Assembly (NCBI GenBank): GCA_022842205.1
Contig: JALHQA010000005.1
Location: 17,616-81,615 of the forward strand
Direction of reading: 5' to 3'
DNA from: Hyphomicrobiales bacterium
GTDB taxonomy: Bacteria; Pseudomonadota; Alphaproteobacteria; Rhizobiales; Methylopilaceae
DNA: 64,000 nucleotides
The notes under the pieces are model-generated. The model did no database searches and was not told the DNA's origin. It saw only the letters and a list, made by a program, of their open reading frames with translations. Position numbers and translations under genes: made by a program. Shown one piece after another: positions 1-8,593 of the stretch (position 1 is its first letter; each line of letters starts with the position of its first letter).

Positions 1-261
1 AGCGAAAGCCCTCTCGCGAGGTACGAGTGGCCACGCGCGTCACAACCGGGTTGACGCCCTTTTTTCAAGGAAACGCCCTGCGGCCGCGGCTCTAGTCCCA
101 GCGAAATATGGCTTTTCGGAACAAAAGCCTGACTTTGAGGTTAAGGTCCCGTAGGCTTATGCGGTGCTTCGTCGGGGCACGATGGTGCATGCCTTCCATT
201 CTTCACGGAGAAATCTTTTCGCGACGGCAATCGCGATGTCGGACCTAAGGAGTTTAAGCCT
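1..261. other. Leader of window, no gene identified
   Basis: No convincing coding region is seen before the start of asnO. A short open frame enters from the left edge and stops near position 153, but its translation has no recognisable motif. A TTGACG hexamer lies at about 50, without a matching -10 at the usual distance. The asnO ribosome binding site (AAGGAG, about 247-252) closes the stretch. Confidence 0.4.
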
Positions 262-2034
262 ATGTGTGGCCTTTGCGGCGAAATCAATTTCAGCACCAAG
301 CCAGTGTCGTCCGCGGCGACATCCGCCATGACGGCCGTTCTCGCGCCGCGGGGGCCTGATTCAGAAGGCCTTCTGATGCGCGGCCGCTGGGCCCTCGGCC
401 ACCGGCGTCTCAAGATCATCGATCTGTCGACCAGGTCCGAACAGCCGATGACCGATCCCGATATCGGCATCAGCGGTGTCTTCAATGGGTGTATTTACAA
501 CTATCGGGAGCTTCGCCGCGAACTGGAAGCCAAGGGCTATCGCTTCTTTTCGGAGGGCGATACCGAGATCGTGCTGAAAGCCTACCACGCTTGGGGCGTG
601 GACTTCGCCAAGCATCTGACCGGCATGTTCGCGATTGCTCTCGTCGAGCGCGATTCAGGCCGGTTGATTCTGGCGCGCGACCGGCTCGGCATCAAACCGC
701 TCTATCTTGCCGAAACGGCCGACGGCCTGCGCTTCGCCTCGTCCTTGCCGGCGCTGCTCGCTCCGGGGGGCGTCGATACCGCCATCGATCCGCTCGCATT
801 CCAGTTCTACATGACATTCCATGCCGTCGTGCCGCCGCCCTACACGATCCTCAAGGGCGTTCGCAAACTGCCGCCGGCGACCGTGCGCGTCATCGAGGCG
901 GACGGAGCGAGCCGCGATCACGTCTACTGGTCCGTTTCCTACGAGCGTTCCAGTACGGACGCCCGGCGTTCGGCTGAAGAGTGGCGCGAGATGCTGGGGG
1001 CGTCCCTCACGGAGGCCGTCCGCCGCCGCATGATCGCCGATGTTCCGGTCGGGGTGCTTCTGTCGGGCGGCGTGGATTCCAGCCTCATCGTCGGTCTGCT
1101 CGATCGGCTCGGGCAGGAGGGTCTGAAGACATTCTCCATCGGCTTTGAGGCCGCCAATCAGGAGTCCGGCGACGAGTTCGTCTATTCCGACCTGATCGCC
1201 CGTCACTTCGGCACCGATCACACCAAGATATTCATTCCGTCCGAGCGGCTGCTCGACGCGCTTCCGGGCGCGATCGGCGCCATGTCCGAGCCGATGGTAT
1301 CCTATGACAATGTCGCGTTCTTCCTTCTGTCGCAGGAAGTGTCGCGGCATGTGAAGGTTGTCCAGAGCGGCCAGGGCGCGGACGAGGTGTTCGGCGGCTA
1401 CCACTGGTATCCCCCTCTCGCCAGTTCCAACGACCCGGCGTCGGACTATGCGCGGGCGTTCTTCGATCGCGACCACGCGCGGTTCACGAGCCATGTCGCG
1501 CCGGGTCTTGCGAACGGTGATGCCGCGCGCGCATTCGTCGAGGAGCATTTCGCGCTTCCCGGCGCCGACGATCCCGTCGACAAGGCGCTTCGTCTCGACA
1601 CCGGCGTCATGCTGGTCGACGATCCCGTGAAGCGCGTCGACAACATGACGATGGCGTTCGGCCTTGAGGCGCGCGTTCCGTTCCTCGACCACGACCTCGT
1701 CGAACTTGCGGCACGCATTCCTTCAACGGAAAAACTGCGCGACGGCGGAAAGGGCATTCTGAAGGATGTCGCGCGGCAGGTCATTCCCGCCGAAGTGATC
1801 GACCGGCCGAAGGGCTACTTCCCGGTGCCCGCCCTCAAATATCTCGAGGGCCCATACCTTGAGATGGCGCGCGACGCGCTGAACTCGCAAGCGGCACGCG
1901 AGCGAGGGCTGTTCCGTAAGGACTATATCGACGCGCTGTTCGCCAGCCCACACGACCACATAACGCCGCTTCGCGGATCTGAGCTCTGGCAAGTTGCATT
2001 GCTCGAGCTTTGGCTGCAGAGCAACAGGATATGA
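262..2034 (+). CDS. asnO: N-acetylglutaminylglutamine amidotransferase (AsnO-type)
   Basis: This 590-residue protein has the class II glutamine amidotransferase fold followed by an asparagine-synthetase-like domain. Cys2 right after the start Met is the glutaminase nucleophile (MCGLCGE). The ATP pyrophosphatase loop SGGVDSS is at residues 268-274. By its neighbours it is not asparagine synthetase but the enzyme that amidates the dipeptide N-acetylglutaminylglutamine, giving the osmoprotectant NAGGN in the cytoplasm. The next two genes on the same strand are ngg (16 bases downstream) and the M42 peptidase that goes with NAGGN loci. A good Shine-Dalgarno (AAGGAG) precedes the ATG. Length is normal for the family. 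The assignment to NAGGN rather than asparagine rests on this operon context. Confidence 0.93.
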   Translation: MCGLCGEINFSTKPVSSAATSAMTAVLAPRGPDSEGLLMRGRWALGHRRLKIIDLSTRSEQPMTDPDIGISGVFNGCIYNYRELRRELEAKGYRFFSEGDTEIVLKAYHAWGVDFAKHLTGMFAIALVERDSGRLILARDRLGIKPLYLAETADGLRFASSLPALLAPGGVDTAIDPLAFQFYMTFHAVVPPPYTILKGVRKLPPATVRVIEADGASRDHVYWSVSYERSSTDARRSAEEWREMLGASLTEAVRRRMIADVPVGVLLSGGVDSSLIVGLLDRLGQEGLKTFSIGFEAANQESGDEFVYSDLIARHFGTDHTKIFIPSERLLDALPGAIGAMSEPMVSYDNVAFFLLSQEVSRHVKVVQSGQGADEVFGGYHWYPPLASSNDPASDYARAFFDRDHARFTSHVAPGLANGDAARAFVEEHFALPGADDPVDKALRLDTGVMLVDDPVKRVDNMTMAFGLEARVPFLDHDLVELAARIPSTEKLRDGGKGILKDVARQVIPAEVIDRPKGYFPVPALKYLEGPYLEMARDALNSQAARERGLFRKDYIDALFASPHDHITPLRGSELWQVALLELWLQSNRI

Positions 2035-2050
2035 TCAGGGGGACCGTCTG

Positions 2051-3805
2051 ATGGCATCAGGTTCGACGACACCACGTGATCCGCGCAGCCGCACGCGCGC
2101 GATGCTCGCCCATCGTGTCAGCCGGCATCACCGCCAGAGTCCGTCCGGGACGTTTTCGAGCGCGACGCTCGACTGCGGATGGGGGCGGGTTCTGTTCGCG
2201 TCGACTTTCGAATCGCCGGCGGCGCTCATCGAGGCGATGCGCGAGGAAACTCCGGATCGCCGTGATATCGCGATCTATATCAGCGATCCGCATGTCATAA
2301 TCGCGGCGGCGCCGCAGGAGTTGTTTCTCGATCCGTCCCATACTTACCGCCTGGATCTGGCGCTGCACCGGCAGGCGCGCGACGCCCCGAAAGGATTTGT
2401 GGTGCGCCGGCTGGCTTCCGCCGATGACGCCGATGCGGTAAACCGTATTTACATGTGCCGCAGGATGGTGCCGGTCGATCCCGAATTCTTCCTGTCGCCG
2501 GAACGCAATTCGCGCGCCCTGATCCACCTCGTCGCGGAAGATCTCGATACGGGCCGCATACTTGGCACCGTAACCGGCATAGACCATTCGCATGTCGATG
2601 GAGTTGAGCCGGGGTCCTCGCTGTGGTGTCTCGCCGTCGATCCGCAGGCGACCCGGCCCGGCATTGGCGAAATGCTCGTCCGCCATCTGGCGGGCTATTT
2701 CCAGGCCAAGGGCACGCCGTGGCTGGATTTGTCGGTGCTCCACGACAACGATCGCGCGATCGCGCTTTATGAAAAACTGGGGTTCGTCCGCGTGCCGTAT
2801 TTTGCCGTCAAGCGCAAGAATCCGATCAACGAGCCGCTCTTTGTTGGGCCGGCCGCGGAGGACGAGGGCCTCAATCCGTACGCACGTCTGATTGTGGAGG
2901 AAGCGCGCAGGCGAGGCATTCTGGTAGAGATCACCTATCCTGAAGCCGGTTTCTTCCGTCTCAGCCACGGTGGCCGCTCGATCCGGTGCCGTGAGAGTCT
3001 CAGCGAGCTCACCTCGGCTGTCGCAATGTCGATTTGCGACGACAAGAGCCTGACCCGCGCCGTGGTGTCGAAGGCGGGAGTGCGTGTACCGGCGCAGACC
3101 GACGCATCGGATATGGGTGAACTCGAAACGTTTCTCGCGCTTCATGAGAAGGTCGTCGTCAAGCCCGCCCGCGGCGAGCAGGGTACCGGCGTGTCGGTCG
3201 GGCTTGAAGGTTTCGACGATGTTTCGGCCGCGATCGCGCGTGCGCGCACGATCAGCGACCGCGTATTGATCGAAGAGCATGTCGAGGGCGATGACCTGCG
3301 GCTTGTGGTCATCGACTACAAGCTCGTCGCGGCCGCGGTGCGCCGTCCCGCGCAGGTGATCGGCGACGGCGCCTTGACCCTACGCGACCTGATCGAAAAA
3401 CAGAGCCGCCGTCGCGCGGCGGAGACCGGCGGCGAATCCCGCATTCCGATGGACAGCGAGACGGAACGCTGCATCGCCGATGCCGGGCTGACGCTCGACG
3501 ATGTCCTCGAGCCGGGACGGGAACTGCGGGTTCGCCGCACCGCCAATCTCCACACCGGCGGGACGATCCACGATGTCACGGGCGTGGTGCATCCGACGCT
3601 GGTGGAGGCCGCGGTCAGGGTGGCGCGCGCGATCGAAATCCCTGTCACGGGCGTCGATTTCATCGTGTCGAGTCCGGAACAGCCCGATTATGCCTTCATC
3701 GAGGCCAACGAACGGCCCGGTCTCGCCAACCACGAACCGCAGCCCACGGCGCAACGGTTCATAGATCTTCTCTTCCCCAGAACCCGGCGTCTGGAGCGCG
3801 TGTAG
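2051..3805 (+). CDS. ngg: N-acetylglutaminylglutamine synthetase (GNAT plus ATP-grasp)
   Basis: Second gene of the NAGGN operon, 584 residues. The N-terminal half is a GNAT acetyltransferase with the acetyl-CoA loop around residues 198-206 (TRPGIGEML) and the helix LYEKLGF. The C-terminal half is an ATP-grasp ligase with VVVKPARGEQGTGVSVG near residue 365 and a metal-binding FIEANERPG end. This fusion both acetylates glutamine and ligates a second glutamine, making the substrate for AsnO. I chose the ATG at 2051 because it follows the asnO stop by 16 bases and has GGGGGA upstream; an in-frame ATG at 1994 would overlap asnO. It ends six bases before the peptidase start, so the three genes are very likely co-transcribed. 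Induction by high osmolarity is the known behaviour of such loci; I see no specific operator. Confidence 0.92.
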   Translation: MASGSTTPRDPRSRTRAMLAHRVSRHHRQSPSGTFSSATLDCGWGRVLFASTFESPAALIEAMREETPDRRDIAIYISDPHVIIAAAPQELFLDPSHTYRLDLALHRQARDAPKGFVVRRLASADDADAVNRIYMCRRMVPVDPEFFLSPERNSRALIHLVAEDLDTGRILGTVTGIDHSHVDGVEPGSSLWCLAVDPQATRPGIGEMLVRHLAGYFQAKGTPWLDLSVLHDNDRAIALYEKLGFVRVPYFAVKRKNPINEPLFVGPAAEDEGLNPYARLIVEEARRRGILVEITYPEAGFFRLSHGGRSIRCRESLSELTSAVAMSICDDKSLTRAVVSKAGVRVPAQTDASDMGELETFLALHEKVVVKPARGEQGTGVSVGLEGFDDVSAAIARARTISDRVLIEEHVEGDDLRLVVIDYKLVAAAVRRPAQVIGDGALTLRDLIEKQSRRRAAETGGESRIPMDSETERCIADAGLTLDDVLEPGRELRVRRTANLHTGGTIHDVTGVVHPTLVEAAVRVARAIEIPVTGVDFIVSSPEQPDYAFIEANERPGLANHEPQPTAQRFIDLLFPRTRRLERV

Positions 3806-3811
3806 GAGCAC

Positions 3812-4972
3812 ATGCAGTCAATCTCGATCGACGTCGACTATCTGTCCGAAGTCCTGAAGCGACTGCTCGCGATTCCAAGCCCCACCGGGTACACCGACAG
3901 CATCGTGCGTGCCTGCTGCGACGAACTCGATGCGCTGGGCGTGCCGTTCGAGATCACCCGCCGCGGCGCGATCCGCGCGCTCGTGCGCGGCGGGCGCCGC
4001 AAGCCGGCGCGAGCGCTCGTCTCGCATCTCGATACGCTTGGCGCGCAGGTGCGCGAATTGAAGGAGAATGGCCGCCTCGCGCTTGTGCCGATCGGCACCT
4101 GGTCGGCGCGGTTTGCCGAAGGCGCCCGCTGCACGCTCTTTACCAGTCGAGGCAATTACCGCGGCACCATCCTGCCATTGAAAGCCTCAGGACATACATA
4201 CGGCGACGAGGTCGATACGCAGCCGGTCGGCTGGCAGCAGGTCGAACTGCGCGTCGATGCCTTTGCGCGAGACAATGCCGAGATCGAGAAGCTCGGCATC
4301 ATGGTCGGAGACATCGTCGCCATAGACCCGCAGCCGGAATTTCTCGAGAATGGATTCATCTCGTCGCGTCATCTCGACGACAAGGCGGGTGTCGCGATCA
4401 GTCTCGCCGCGTTGAAGGCGATCCGCGACAAGGGTCTGATCCTGCCGGTCGATACCTATTTCGTGTTCTCAATAACGGAGGAGGTGGGTGTCGGGGCGGC
4501 TGCGGTACTGACCGGAGACGTCGCATCGATGATTTCCATCGACAACGGAACCACCGCCCCCGGCCAGAACAGTCGCGAGTCGGGCGTTACCATAGCAATG
4601 GCCGACATGAGCGGTCCATTCGACTACCATCTGACCCGCAAGCTCATTCGTCTGTGCGAAGATAACGACATCCGACACCAGTTGGATATCTTCAAGCATT
4701 ACCGGTCCGACAGTGCGGCGGCCGTTGCCGCCGGTCACGATGTACGTACGGCACTTATCGCGTTCGGGGTTGACGCCAGCCATGGATATGAGCGCATTCA
4801 CATGCATGCGCTGCGCTCCTGCGCCGAACTTGTCGTCGTTTACTGTGGGAGTGCCGTCGAGATTGAGCGCGACGCCGTGGATCTTGGCCCGCTTACGGGG
4901 TTCACCCGCCAGCCGACCGACGAGATAGAGAACGTCGAAACCGGCCTCGAGGATCATGATCCGCCGGACTGA
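3812..4972 (+). CDS. M42-family peptidase of the NAGGN osmoprotectant operon
   Basis: A 386-residue metallopeptidase of the M42 (glutamyl/deblocking aminopeptidase) type. Metal-site signatures are visible in order: SHLDT near residue 71, SSRHLDDKAG near 187, TEEVG near 222 and a C-terminal His in HGYERIHMHAL. It follows ngg by six bases and belongs to the subfamily found with asnO and ngg. A role in trimming or recycling NAGGN or related dipeptides is likely from this linkage, but the exact substrate is an inference. It is cytoplasmic: no signal peptide or membrane segment is seen. Its 3' end faces the GntR gene, separated by 14 bases, so the two transcripts converge. Confidence 0.88.
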   Translation: MQSISIDVDYLSEVLKRLLAIPSPTGYTDSIVRACCDELDALGVPFEITRRGAIRALVRGGRRKPARALVSHLDTLGAQVRELKENGRLALVPIGTWSARFAEGARCTLFTSRGNYRGTILPLKASGHTYGDEVDTQPVGWQQVELRVDAFARDNAEIEKLGIMVGDIVAIDPQPEFLENGFISSRHLDDKAGVAISLAALKAIRDKGLILPVDTYFVFSITEEVGVGAAAVLTGDVASMISIDNGTTAPGQNSRESGVTIAMADMSGPFDYHLTRKLIRLCEDNDIRHQLDIFKHYRSDSAAAVAAGHDVRTALIAFGVDASHGYERIHMHALRSCAELVVVYCGSAVEIERDAVDLGPLTGFTRQPTDEIENVETGLEDHDPPD

Positions 4973-4986
4973 GTGCGCAGGAGCGA

Positions 4987-5694
4987 TCAGCCTCTTTCCG
5001 CCGCACGCCGCTGCAGTTTGCGCTCGACGCTTTCGAGATGCTTGCGCATCGCGCGCTCCGCTTCCTCGACATCGCGCATTTCTATGGCGCCGCAGATCGC
5101 CTCGTGTTCGGCGAAGCTGTGATGATCCGGCTCCGGTGCTTTCGCATTGAGGCGGAGCCGGCCCCAGACGACGGCGCGGCGCACCGCGTTCAGAGTGTCG
5201 AACAGGCCGACCATCAGCGTGTTGCGCGCCGCCTGCGCAACTGCGCGGTGAAAACGGTTGTCCCAGCTCTCGTATTGACGCCAGTTCTCCGCCTGGCGTG
5301 ATTGCTTCAGGCACAGCCGCATTTCCGCGATGTCGGCCGCCGTCGCGTTCAGCGCGGCTTCGCGGGCGAGGATCGGCTCGAGCAGGATGCGGGCCCGCAT
5401 GACCTCGCCGGGATTGGTGCGGCTGGTCAGAGTGCCGATATCGTTCTCGTCGACCGGGCGCTGGCCGATGAATGTTCCGCGCCCGACATGGCGCCAGAGA
5501 TGCCCTTCGGATTCGAGGATCGCCAGCGCCTTGCGCAGCTCCCCGCGCGACACGCCGAGGCTGTCGCTCAGTTCGCGCTCGGGCGGCAGGCGCGTGTCGC
5601 CGTCCGGATCCTGCTGGGCGATGAAGGCCCGAAGCTGGGTCAGGGCGGCGTGATAGCTCTGCTTTTCCGCCAAGCGGTCGACGGGCTGGTCCAT
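4987..5694 (-). CDS. GntR-family regulator, FadR (FCD) subfamily
   Basis: About 235 residues. An N-terminal winged helix carries the typical LPPERELSDSLGVSRGELRKAL segment, and a C-terminal all-helical FCD ligand domain holds the metal-binding pattern around RFHRAVAQAARN and the late SFAEHEAIC. The gene is transcribed away from the large transport operon beginning at 5926, so it most likely controls it and itself, with a small carboxylate as effector; the ligand is unknown. The start chosen is the ATG at 5694. A GTG at 5730 is in frame but its GAGG sits directly against the codon. With the shorter start, an ATTGG/CCAAT repeat at 5703-5717 lies just upstream of the gene, as expected for autoregulation. 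Confidence 0.85.
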   Translation of the reverse strand: MDQPVDRLAEKQSYHAALTQLRAFIAQQDPDGDTRLPPERELSDSLGVSRGELRKALAILESEGHLWRHVGRGTFIGQRPVDENDIGTLTSRTNPGEVMRARILLEPILAREAALNATAADIAEMRLCLKQSRQAENWRQYESWDNRFHRAVAQAARNTLMVGLFDTLNAVRRAVVWGRLRLNAKAPEPDHHSFAEHEAICGAIEMRDVEEAERAMRKHLESVERKLQRRAAERG

Positions 5695-5702
5695 TGATTT
5701 AA

Positions 5703-5717
5703 CCAATCTCGAATTGG
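5703..5717. promoter_or_regulatory. Candidate GntR operator, CCAAT-N5-ATTGG
   Basis: An inverted repeat CCAATCTCGAATTGG sits directly in front of the GntR gene. The same half-site, extended to ACCAATC/GATTGGT, recurs at 5866-5893 before the divergent operon. FadR-type regulators usually bind short AT-rich palindromes, so this is a reasonable but untested operator. Confidence 0.45.
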
Positions 5718-5865
5718 ATGGGATATTCACCCTCGGCTCGAAAAGGTCAAGAGCTCACGAAGCAGCGAGCCGCGCCCTTCCACGGCATTATTCTCAAGGC
5801 GGATACGCTGCCGGCCGTGCTCTCGGCGGCCAGACTCCGTTTGACGGGTTCCTGGTCCTCTGCTA

Positions 5866-5893
5866 ACCAATCAAGTTAATTCTGCCGATTGGT
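5866..5893. promoter_or_regulatory. Candidate operator, ACCAATC-N14-GATTGGT
   Basis: A perfect seven-base inverted repeat (ACCAATC 5866-5872, GATTGGT 5887-5893) lies 33-60 bases before the start of the transport operon. It shares its half-site with 5703-5717. The spacing of the two arms suggests two half-sites, or a looped or dimer-of-dimers arrangement. The Shine-Dalgarno GGGGAGGA follows at about 5912-5919. Confidence 0.5.
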
Positions 5894-5925
5894 CAAAACA
5901 AGAAACGGTAGATGGGGAGGACGCC

Positions 5926-6921
5926 ATGAGCAAAACAGGTCTTGTTCGGTTTGGTGCAAGGCTCGCCGCCGCAGCTGCGGTGGTGCTGGCCGTTTCCGGC
6001 GTCGCCGAAGCGGCGACGAAGGTGCGGGTTGCGTTCGGCGACATCGCCAGCACGGAAAGCCTCAATCTTCTGATCGCCTTCGAACGCGCCAAGGAGCGCG
6101 GCGTCGAGGTCGAGGGAACATTCTTCAAATCCGAGGATCTTGCGGCCCAGGCCGTGGTCGGCGGCCAGGCCGATATCGGGATCGGCACGCCCTACGCGCT
6201 GCTGCAGAAAGTGAAGGCGCCGATCCGCCTGTTCTACCAGATCAGCAATCTGCGCTTCTATCCGGTCGTCAATACCGAGTTCTACAAGGACTGGAAGGAT
6301 CTCGACGGCCAGGAATTCGCCGTTCATTCCCGCGGTTCGGGCACCGAGGCCATCATGAACCTGATGGCGCAGCGCAACGGCATCAAGTTCTCCAACTTCT
6401 CCTATGTGCCGGGCTCCGAAGTGCGCGCCGGCGCGTTGCTGCAGGGCAATGTCAAAGCCACGATCGTCGATTCGGCCGGCAAGCGGCTGATCGAGGAGAA
6501 GGGCGGCGGCAAGTTCACGTTCCTCGACATGGCGGGCGTCAACGCCACCGACGAAGCGCTTTATGCCAACACCAATTTCCTCGAGAAGAACGCCGAGGCG
6601 GTGAACATCCTCGTCGAGGAACTGCTGAAGACGACGCGCGAGATCAACAAGGATCCGAAGGTCGTCGTCAAATTGCGCGAGCAGTACAAGCTGCTCCCCG
6701 ACCTGCCGAAGGATCTGGAATCCGAGGTCGAGCCCTATTTCACCGACGCGGTCAGCGCAGACCTCTATCCGAACGATGGCGGCGGCGCGGAAGCGGTGAA
6801 GGCCGACTTCGAGTTCTACACGCTCGCCGGCCAGCTCCAGGGCGATGCCGGTTCGCTGAAGGCCGAGGACTTCTGGGTGTTCGAGCCTCTCGAAAAAGCC
6901 CGCAAGGCCCTCGGTTCCTGA
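5926..6921 (+). CDS. NMT1/TauA-type ABC substrate-binding protein
   Basis: A 331-residue periplasmic solute receptor of the taurine/nitrate/sulfonate (NMT1/SsuA) family. A signal peptide with a hydrophobic core around residues 9-25 ends in VAEAA. The fold markers include VGGQADIGIGTPYALL and a C-terminal DFWVFEPLEKARKALGS. It is the first gene of the long operon and has a strong ribosome site. A permease and an ATPase follow, so it feeds the ABC importer encoded at 6953-9352. Substrate is not given by sequence; aromatic or aliphatic carboxylates are plausible from the FAH-family neighbour, which is inference only. Confidence 0.88.
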   Translation: MSKTGLVRFGARLAAAAAVVLAVSGVAEAATKVRVAFGDIASTESLNLLIAFERAKERGVEVEGTFFKSEDLAAQAVVGGQADIGIGTPYALLQKVKAPIRLFYQISNLRFYPVVNTEFYKDWKDLDGQEFAVHSRGSGTEAIMNLMAQRNGIKFSNFSYVPGSEVRAGALLQGNVKATIVDSAGKRLIEEKGGGKFTFLDMAGVNATDEALYANTNFLEKNAEAVNILVEELLKTTREINKDPKVVVKLREQYKLLPDLPKDLESEVEPYFTDAVSADLYPNDGGGAEAVKADFEFYTLAGQLQGDAGSLKAEDFWVFEPLEKARKALGS

Positions 6922-6952
6922 GCCTAAGCAAGCAGCAACGAGGCGAGCCGAT

Positions 6953-7783
6953 ATGAGCGTACAGACGAATTCGCAGATCGCGGGTGGCGTGGATGCCGCC
7001 CGCGAGGGAGCGGCCACCACCGCGACGTCGGGCGAATCCATACTGCTCTGGCGGCTCGCCTCGATCGTCTTGTTCTGTCTGGCGTGGGAAATCGCCGGGC
7101 GCATTCCGATCAATGTTGCGTTCCCGCCATTCTCGGAGGTCGTCATGGCGTTCGGGCGCATCGTGGCCGACGGCACGCTGCCCGCGGCCTTCCTCGACAC
7201 GCTGCAGCCCCTCGTCATCGGCGTCTTTCTGGCGACGGCGGTCGGCATCGTGATGGGCGTTGGAATGGGCCTGCGCGAAGAGCTCGAATGGGCCGGTGTT
7301 CCGGTCTTCGTCGTCATGCAGGCGGCGCCGATGGCGGCCCTCATCCCGCTCATCACCTTCATCTACGGCATCGGGCTGACGGCGAAAGTCCTGTCCGTCA
7401 TCATCCTCGCGCTGCCGGTCATCGCGCTGAACGGCTACAAGGCCGTGCGCAATGTTTCGCCGTCGTTGCGCGCGATGTGCCGCTCCTTTCTCGGCTCGCG
7501 TCGCCAGGAGATATTCAAGGTCATTCTGCCCGATGCCAGCCCGATGATCTTCGCGGGTCTGCGTCTCGGCATCTCGGCCGGCTTTGTCGGCGTCATTCTC
7601 GCCGAACTTTTGATCACGCCGACCGGCATCGGCGATCTCATCACCTATCACCGCTCGATCGCCAACTATTCCGAAATGTACGCCGCGATCGCCACCATCA
7701 TCCTGTTCGCCGCAATAACCGTCGGCTTGCTCGAGCGCATCGAGATCGCGCTGTTCAGGCCCGAGAAGAAGGAGCACGCCTGA
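6953..7783 (+). CDS. ABC transporter permease, TauC/SsuC type (first)
   Basis: A 276-residue inner-membrane permease of the BPD_transp_1 family. About six membrane helices are visible, the first near residues 34-50. The EAA-like loop that docks the ATPase is around PSLRAMCRSFLGSRRQEIFKVILP. The final TGA overlaps the ATG of the ATPase gene, so translation is probably coupled. A second, different permease is encoded after the ATPase, so the transporter is likely a heterodimeric channel rather than the homodimer typical of taurine systems. Confidence 0.88.
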   Translation: MSVQTNSQIAGGVDAAREGAATTATSGESILLWRLASIVLFCLAWEIAGRIPINVAFPPFSEVVMAFGRIVADGTLPAAFLDTLQPLVIGVFLATAVGIVMGVGMGLREELEWAGVPVFVVMQAAPMAALIPLITFIYGIGLTAKVLSVIILALPVIALNGYKAVRNVSPSLRAMCRSFLGSRRQEIFKVILPDASPMIFAGLRLGISAGFVGVILAELLITPTGIGDLITYHRSIANYSEMYAAIATIILFAAITVGLLERIEIALFRPEKKEHA

Positions 7784-8589
7784 TGACCGCCGCAGCCCGC
7801 GCCGTGCGCGCGATATCCTCCGCCGATGCTGCGAAGCCGGTCGTTGAGGTCCGCAATCTCGGCAAGCGCTATGGCTCGCAGGTCGAGGCATTGCGCGACA
7901 TCAACCTCGATTTTCCCGCGGGTCAGCTCACCAGCCTTCTCGGTCCGTCCGGCTGCGGAAAGACGACGCTGCTGAAGATCATCGCCGGGCTTTTGCCGGC
8001 GACGAACGGCGAGGTCTTCGTCAACGGCCAGAAGGTGACGGGCCCCGGCCCGGAGCGTGCGTTCGTGTTCCAGGATTTCGCGCTGCTGCCCTGGGCCACC
8101 GTGGTGCGCAACGCCGCCTTCGGCCTTGAACTGCGGGGCGTGCCGGTCGCCGAGCGCGAGAAGACCGCACGTCATTACATCGATCAGGTTGGCCTGTCCG
8201 GCTTCGAAAACCGCTACCCGCACGAACTCTCGGGCGGCATGCGCCAGCGCGTCGGTCTCGCGCGCGCCCTCGCGGTCAATGCCGACGTGCTGCTGCTCGA
8301 CGAGCCGTTCAGCGCCGTCGACGAACAGAACCGCCGCAAGTTCCAGGAAGATCTCCTGAAGCTCCGCCAGGTCGAGAACAAGACGCTGATCTTCGTCACC
8401 CACTCCATCGAGGAGGCGGTCTATCTGTCCGACCGCATCGTCCTTCTGTCGCCGCGGCCCGGCCGCGTTTCGGAAGTGATCGAACCCCGGATCTCGCGCG
8501 ACCGTTCGCCGGATCAGATCCGGCGTGATTCCGCATACCTCGATACGGTGGAAACCATCTGGCGCGGCCTGCGCGATTACGCGGATTGA
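7783..8589 (+). CDS. ABC transporter ATP-binding protein, TauB/SsuB type
   Basis: A 268-residue ATPase with every canonical motif: Walker A (LGPSGCGKTTLLKI) near residue 52, a Q-loop (FQDFALLPW), the signature LSGGMRQRVGLARAL, Walker B (VLLLDEPFSAVD) and the H-loop (FVTHSIEEAV). The start ATG overlaps the upstream permease stop. The second permease begins five bases after its stop. The family drives uptake of small anionic compounds such as sulfonates, nitrate and phthalate-like acids; this member is not distinguishable to substrate level. Confidence 0.92.
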   Translation: MTAAARAVRAISSADAAKPVVEVRNLGKRYGSQVEALRDINLDFPAGQLTSLLGPSGCGKTTLLKIIAGLLPATNGEVFVNGQKVTGPGPERAFVFQDFALLPWATVVRNAAFGLELRGVPVAEREKTARHYIDQVGLSGFENRYPHELSGGMRQRVGLARALAVNADVLLLDEPFSAVDEQNRRKFQEDLLKLRQVENKTLIFVTHSIEEAVYLSDRIVLLSPRPGRVSEVIEPRISRDRSPDQIRRDSAYLDTVETIWRGLRDYAD

Positions 8590-8593
8590 TGCC

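Noticed and set aside
655..1692. Long antisense reading frame opposite asnO, and similar ones at 5893-7362 and 30364-31806
   Set aside because: These are long because high GC removes stop codons; their translations are Arg/Ala/Gly rich without motifs, while the opposite strand holds clear genes.
262..2034. Asparagine synthetase B for asparagine supply
   Set aside because: The fold is the same, but coupling to ngg and the M42 peptidase points to NAGGN synthesis.
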